DNA of 64,000 nucleotides from Paenibacillus harenae (lineage in GTDB: Bacteria; Bacillota; Bacilli; Paenibacillales; Paenibacillaceae). Below, in pieces: positions 61,934 through 64,000 of this stretch. How positions within the stretch are numbered: the first letter of the stretch is position 1; each line of letters starts with the position of its first letter. Under the pieces are notes generated by a model. It made no database searches and was not told the DNA's origin. It saw only the letters and a list, made by a program, of their open reading frames with translations. A program made the position numbers and the translations under genes. The DNA lies in NCBI RefSeq assembly GCF_030812415.1, contig NZ_JAUSST010000003.1, positions 124,001-188,000 of the forward strand, in the 5' to 3' direction.

Positions 61934-63130
61934 CTATAGAGTCGCGCTAATCTTCGAATTCGTGTTCGAAGGCGCAGCCTTCTTGCTCGTCGGGAGCGGC
62001 CCGAACAGAAGCCAGTGCCACTTCCATCTCGCGCTCAGAGAGACGATCAGCCAAGGAAGAAGAAGGGCAATGAGGAAGCCTGTCGCCGCCCATAAATGGT
62101 AGAGAAACGAGCTTCCGCCGGTAGGCACGGTCCTATTGAAGTAGGTGACGACGGGATGGAGCAAATAGATGCCGAAGGACGTTGCTCCGATATGGAGTAG
62201 GGCACGCACCAAAGTCTTATTCCATTTGTCATAGATCCAGTGCGAGAGCTGGATCAAAGCAAGCCCCGCGGTCACGCATTGCACCTCATTCACCAATTCC
62301 AATTGTTTAGACGAAATAAGAAATTTATTGTACGCATTGAAATGATAACCGTTCATGACCATATAGATGCTGCTGCCAAGAAACAATGTCCAGAGTGCGA
62401 CCCATGCCGATATTTTGCCCGCCGAGGCATTCTGCTTCCGAATCTTGATCCAACCTGCCAGCTTCAAGTAATGGATGCCGATAAACGCCCCTGCCGCAAA
62501 ATAAAACAAATAGGTAAACGAATAACTGGCCGTATTGGTTAAACCGTATAATGGCACGACCTTATAGATGAATAGCCATTGGACAAGCAGCCCGATCCAG
62601 ACGATATGGTTGCCAAGCGCAGGAAATTTCTTGAGCACGCTTAGCATAAGAGGCGCAAGCAGGTAGAACTGAATGATGATGACGATGAAGTACAGATGGG
62701 TGTATGTTTTGCCGATAAGAAGCTTGTCCCAGAATACTGGATCGGCGAAATAACCGATAAACGTCTTCAGATCGACGAAACCCGGACCAACCAGCTTAAC
62801 GAAAGCCCAATAGAAAAACGAGAATAGAATAAAAGGTATAGCAAGCTTCGTAATGCGTTTCTTGTAAAATTGTCCCGTCGACTCCAGCGTCCACGGCTTC
62901 CCGAAATAGTTGTAGAAAAGCACGAAGCCGCTTAGGAAGATGAAGACGGGTACGGCAAACTTGGAGAACATGTTCAAAAAAACGTAGACCGGATAGAAGG
63001 AGGACGCGTGGTCGTAGCTATTCACGGCCGACGACGTGGAATGGATCATGACGACCGCCATAATGCCGATTGCCCTGACGATGTCGAGCTCGGGGAGATG
63101 CGGTTTTTTCGCTGACTGCGTTAGTGACAA
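61934..63130 (-). CDS. Acyltransferase 3 family membrane protein
   Basis: 398 aa from TTG 63130, 6 nt after AAAGGTG; the in-frame GTG at 63139 falls inside that site. About ten membrane helices: ELDIVRAIGIMAVVMIHSTSSA (the catalytic-type His in span 1), VPVFIFLSGFVLFYN, RRITKLAIPFILFSFFY-like turn, and IYLLHPVVTYF near the end. Acetylates or acylates extracellular glycans or teichoic/peptidoglycan sugars (OafA/WecH-like). A good promoter lies upstream. Confidence 0.92.
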   Translation of the reverse strand: MSLTQSAKKPHLPELDIVRAIGIMAVVMIHSTSSAVNSYDHASSFYPVYVFLNMFSKFAVPVFIFLSGFVLFYNYFGKPWTLESTGQFYKKRITKLAIPFILFSFFYWAFVKLVGPGFVDLKTFIGYFADPVFWDKLLIGKTYTHLYFIVIIIQFYLLAPLMLSVLKKFPALGNHIVWIGLLVQWLFIYKVVPLYGLTNTASYSFTYLFYFAAGAFIGIHYLKLAGWIKIRKQNASAGKISAWVALWTLFLGSSIYMVMNGYHFNAYNKFLISSKQLELVNEVQCVTAGLALIQLSHWIYDKWNKTLVRALLHIGATSFGIYLLHPVVTYFNRTVPTGGSSFLYHLWAATGFLIALLLPWLIVSLSARWKWHWLLFGPLPTSKKAAPSNTNSKISATL

Positions 63131-63201
63131 TGGAATCACCTTTCATTAATAGAGTGAGGATGGATAGTGTGAGTCGTGTTTGCGATTCTGCCGCTTACGT
63201 C

Positions 63202-63230
63202 ATTATATAGCGATACCCTATTTATTCCAA
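63202..63230 (-). promoter_or_regulatory. Promoter of the acyltransferase gene
   Basis: On the minus strand, -35 TTGGAA (63230-63225), 17 nt, -10 TATAAT (63207-63202), about 70 nt before the TTG start. Confidence 0.75.
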
Positions 63231-63315
63231 CATGGCAGGCAGACAAATTTGTCGTTGCCTGTTATGATAGTACACGACAACGGGGGGAATCCGGGAAGGG
63301 GTCTAATCTTATCTC

Positions 63316-64000
63316 ATGTGGTTAACGTATTCGGTGCTTGCGGCGGTCAGCTTCGGTCTGCGCGGCATCCTGTATCATTATACAAGTCAGAAACCGCTAA
63401 ACCGCAATCTGCTGTTATTCGGTACATTCACGATGGGCGCGATTATAAGCATCGCGTGCGCGCTGGTCTATTCATCCCATTGGACGGCGGGAGCGCTTGT
63501 CGGGATCCAAATGGGTGTATTCTCGTTCGGAGCGAATGCGAGCATGTTCAAGGGTTTCGCCGTAGGCAAAGCCTCGCTGGTCGCGATATTGACCGCGCTG
63601 CCCTCGGTTGTTGTCGTGCTGGCCGCGTTCGCGCTCTGGAATGAACGGCTGCATGCGATGCAGCTTATCGCCTTCGCCATTATCGTGGGCGGCATCCTGC
63701 TCGTCCGCTATTCGAACGATATCTCGCTGCGCAACCTGCAGGGAGCGCAGTGGGGTTTGCTCGCCATGCTGCTGTTCGCGGCCAATGATCTGTCGGGCAA
63801 GTGGTCGACGATTCTGGAAGCGGAGCTGTTCCCGACGCTGTCCTATATGTTCTTAACCGGGGCAAGCTGCTTCGGCATCTGGTGGCTGCGCGATCGGCAG
63901 CGGGAGCGGGCGAAGCTGCGGCAAGAACGAGTGGCGGCTGCCGTCGGGAGGAAAGCGGAGGCAGTCGCCGTTATCGCGGCAACGAATGAGAACAAGGACA
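63316..64000 (+). CDS. EamA/DMT family transporter (3' end outside window)
   Basis: The frame from ATG 63316 runs off the window without a stop: 228 residues. MWLTYSVLAAVSFGLRGILYHYTSQ starts the first of about seven visible spans; GIQMGVFSFGANASMFKGFAVGKASLVAILTALPSVVVVLAAFALWNERL-like region carries the end of the first EamA unit (the ...ERL motif), then GGILLVRYS and a second unit begins with LLAMLLFAANDLSGKWST. A drug/metabolite exporter of unknown substrate. A TATGAT box (63263-63268) lies 48 nt upstream. The ribosome site (GGGAAGGGG) is further than usual. Confidence 0.85.
   Translation, partial: MWLTYSVLAAVSFGLRGILYHYTSQKPLNRNLLLFGTFTMGAIISIACALVYSSHWTAGALVGIQMGVFSFGANASMFKGFAVGKASLVAILTALPSVVVVLAAFALWNERLHAMQLIAFAIIVGGILLVRYSNDISLRNLQGAQWGLLAMLLFAANDLSGKWSTILEAELFPTLSYMFLTGASCFGIWWLRDRQRERAKLRQERVAAAVGRKAEAVAVIAATNENKD

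Overview
The window looks like a chromosomal segment of a Gram-positive, low-to-medium G+C, endospore-former-type bacterium of the Paenibacillaceae (Paenibacillus/Cohnella-like). Supporting signs are strong AGGAGG-type ribosome sites with many TTG and GTG starts, a bacillithiol-transferase-like YfiT protein, Mn-dependent (DHH) inorganic pyrophosphatase, the GlpP antiterminator with a matching glpD leader hairpin, roc arginine-degradation genes of the Bacillus type, and GH42 and AraC sugar genes. No rRNA, tRNA, CRISPR array, transposase or phage gene was seen. The genus is inferred from family resemblance, not from a marker gene.

Layout. 1-7.8 kb: AT-rich run of small + strand genes (VOC proteins, an AAA-type kinase, PNPOx-like, ABM, methyltransferase, unknowns) ending in a clear terminator. 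7.9-16 kb: more GC-rich housekeeping and accessory genes: a VWA protein, an AraC regulator divergent from a sugar-catabolic trio (Gfo/Idh/MocA dehydrogenase plus two TIM-barrel epimerases), ppaC, a DUF6509-like protein, an APH-fold kinase and an SRPBCC protein. 16-16.5 kb: gene-free block of 61-bp tandem repeats. 16.7-20.5 kb: rocD-rocF-rocA, which convert arginine to ornithine, glutamate semialdehyde and glutamate. 20.7-28.5 kb: a YdjM-like membrane hydrolase, an ArsR/SmtB metal sensor, a LacI regulator, glpP-glpK, glpD with its antiterminator leader, and a His-rich zinc exporter whose promoter carries a CzrA-type operator. 28.7-30.8 kb: two-gene ABC exporter on the minus strand.

31-50 kb: a second, long AT-rich run of small genes, all on the + strand: many GNAT acetyltransferases, an APH-fold kinase, two histidine phosphatases, HIT, VanZ, DUF1801, DUF2569, VOC, HAD, DJ-1/PfpI, PgsA, methyltransferase, NUDIX, acetamidase and GyrI-like proteins. 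A diguanylate cyclase and several decayed genes are embedded in it. 50-64 kb: an orphan zinc-finger/nucleoside-transferase-like protein, a PRPP synthetase paralogue, a Zn-ribbon protein, GNAT, YfiT, a GH42 beta-galactosidase divergent from an AraC regulator, CatE-like dioxygenase, a GT-C-like membrane protein, CapA, SIMPL, an acyltransferase-3 protein and the start of an EamA transporter.

The most unusual material is (i) four gene-free intervals filled with palindromic or tandem/inverted repeats of apparently different families, one family recurring at three distant loci; (ii) a cassette-like accumulation of resistance-type tailoring enzymes; (iii) a duplicated phosphatase fragment next to the diguanylate cyclase; (iv) a single-gene zinc-finger plus NDT/TIR-like protein; and (v) a glycerol kinase lacking the usual phosphorylatable histidine. 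No complete new multi-gene system could be demonstrated from sequence alone.
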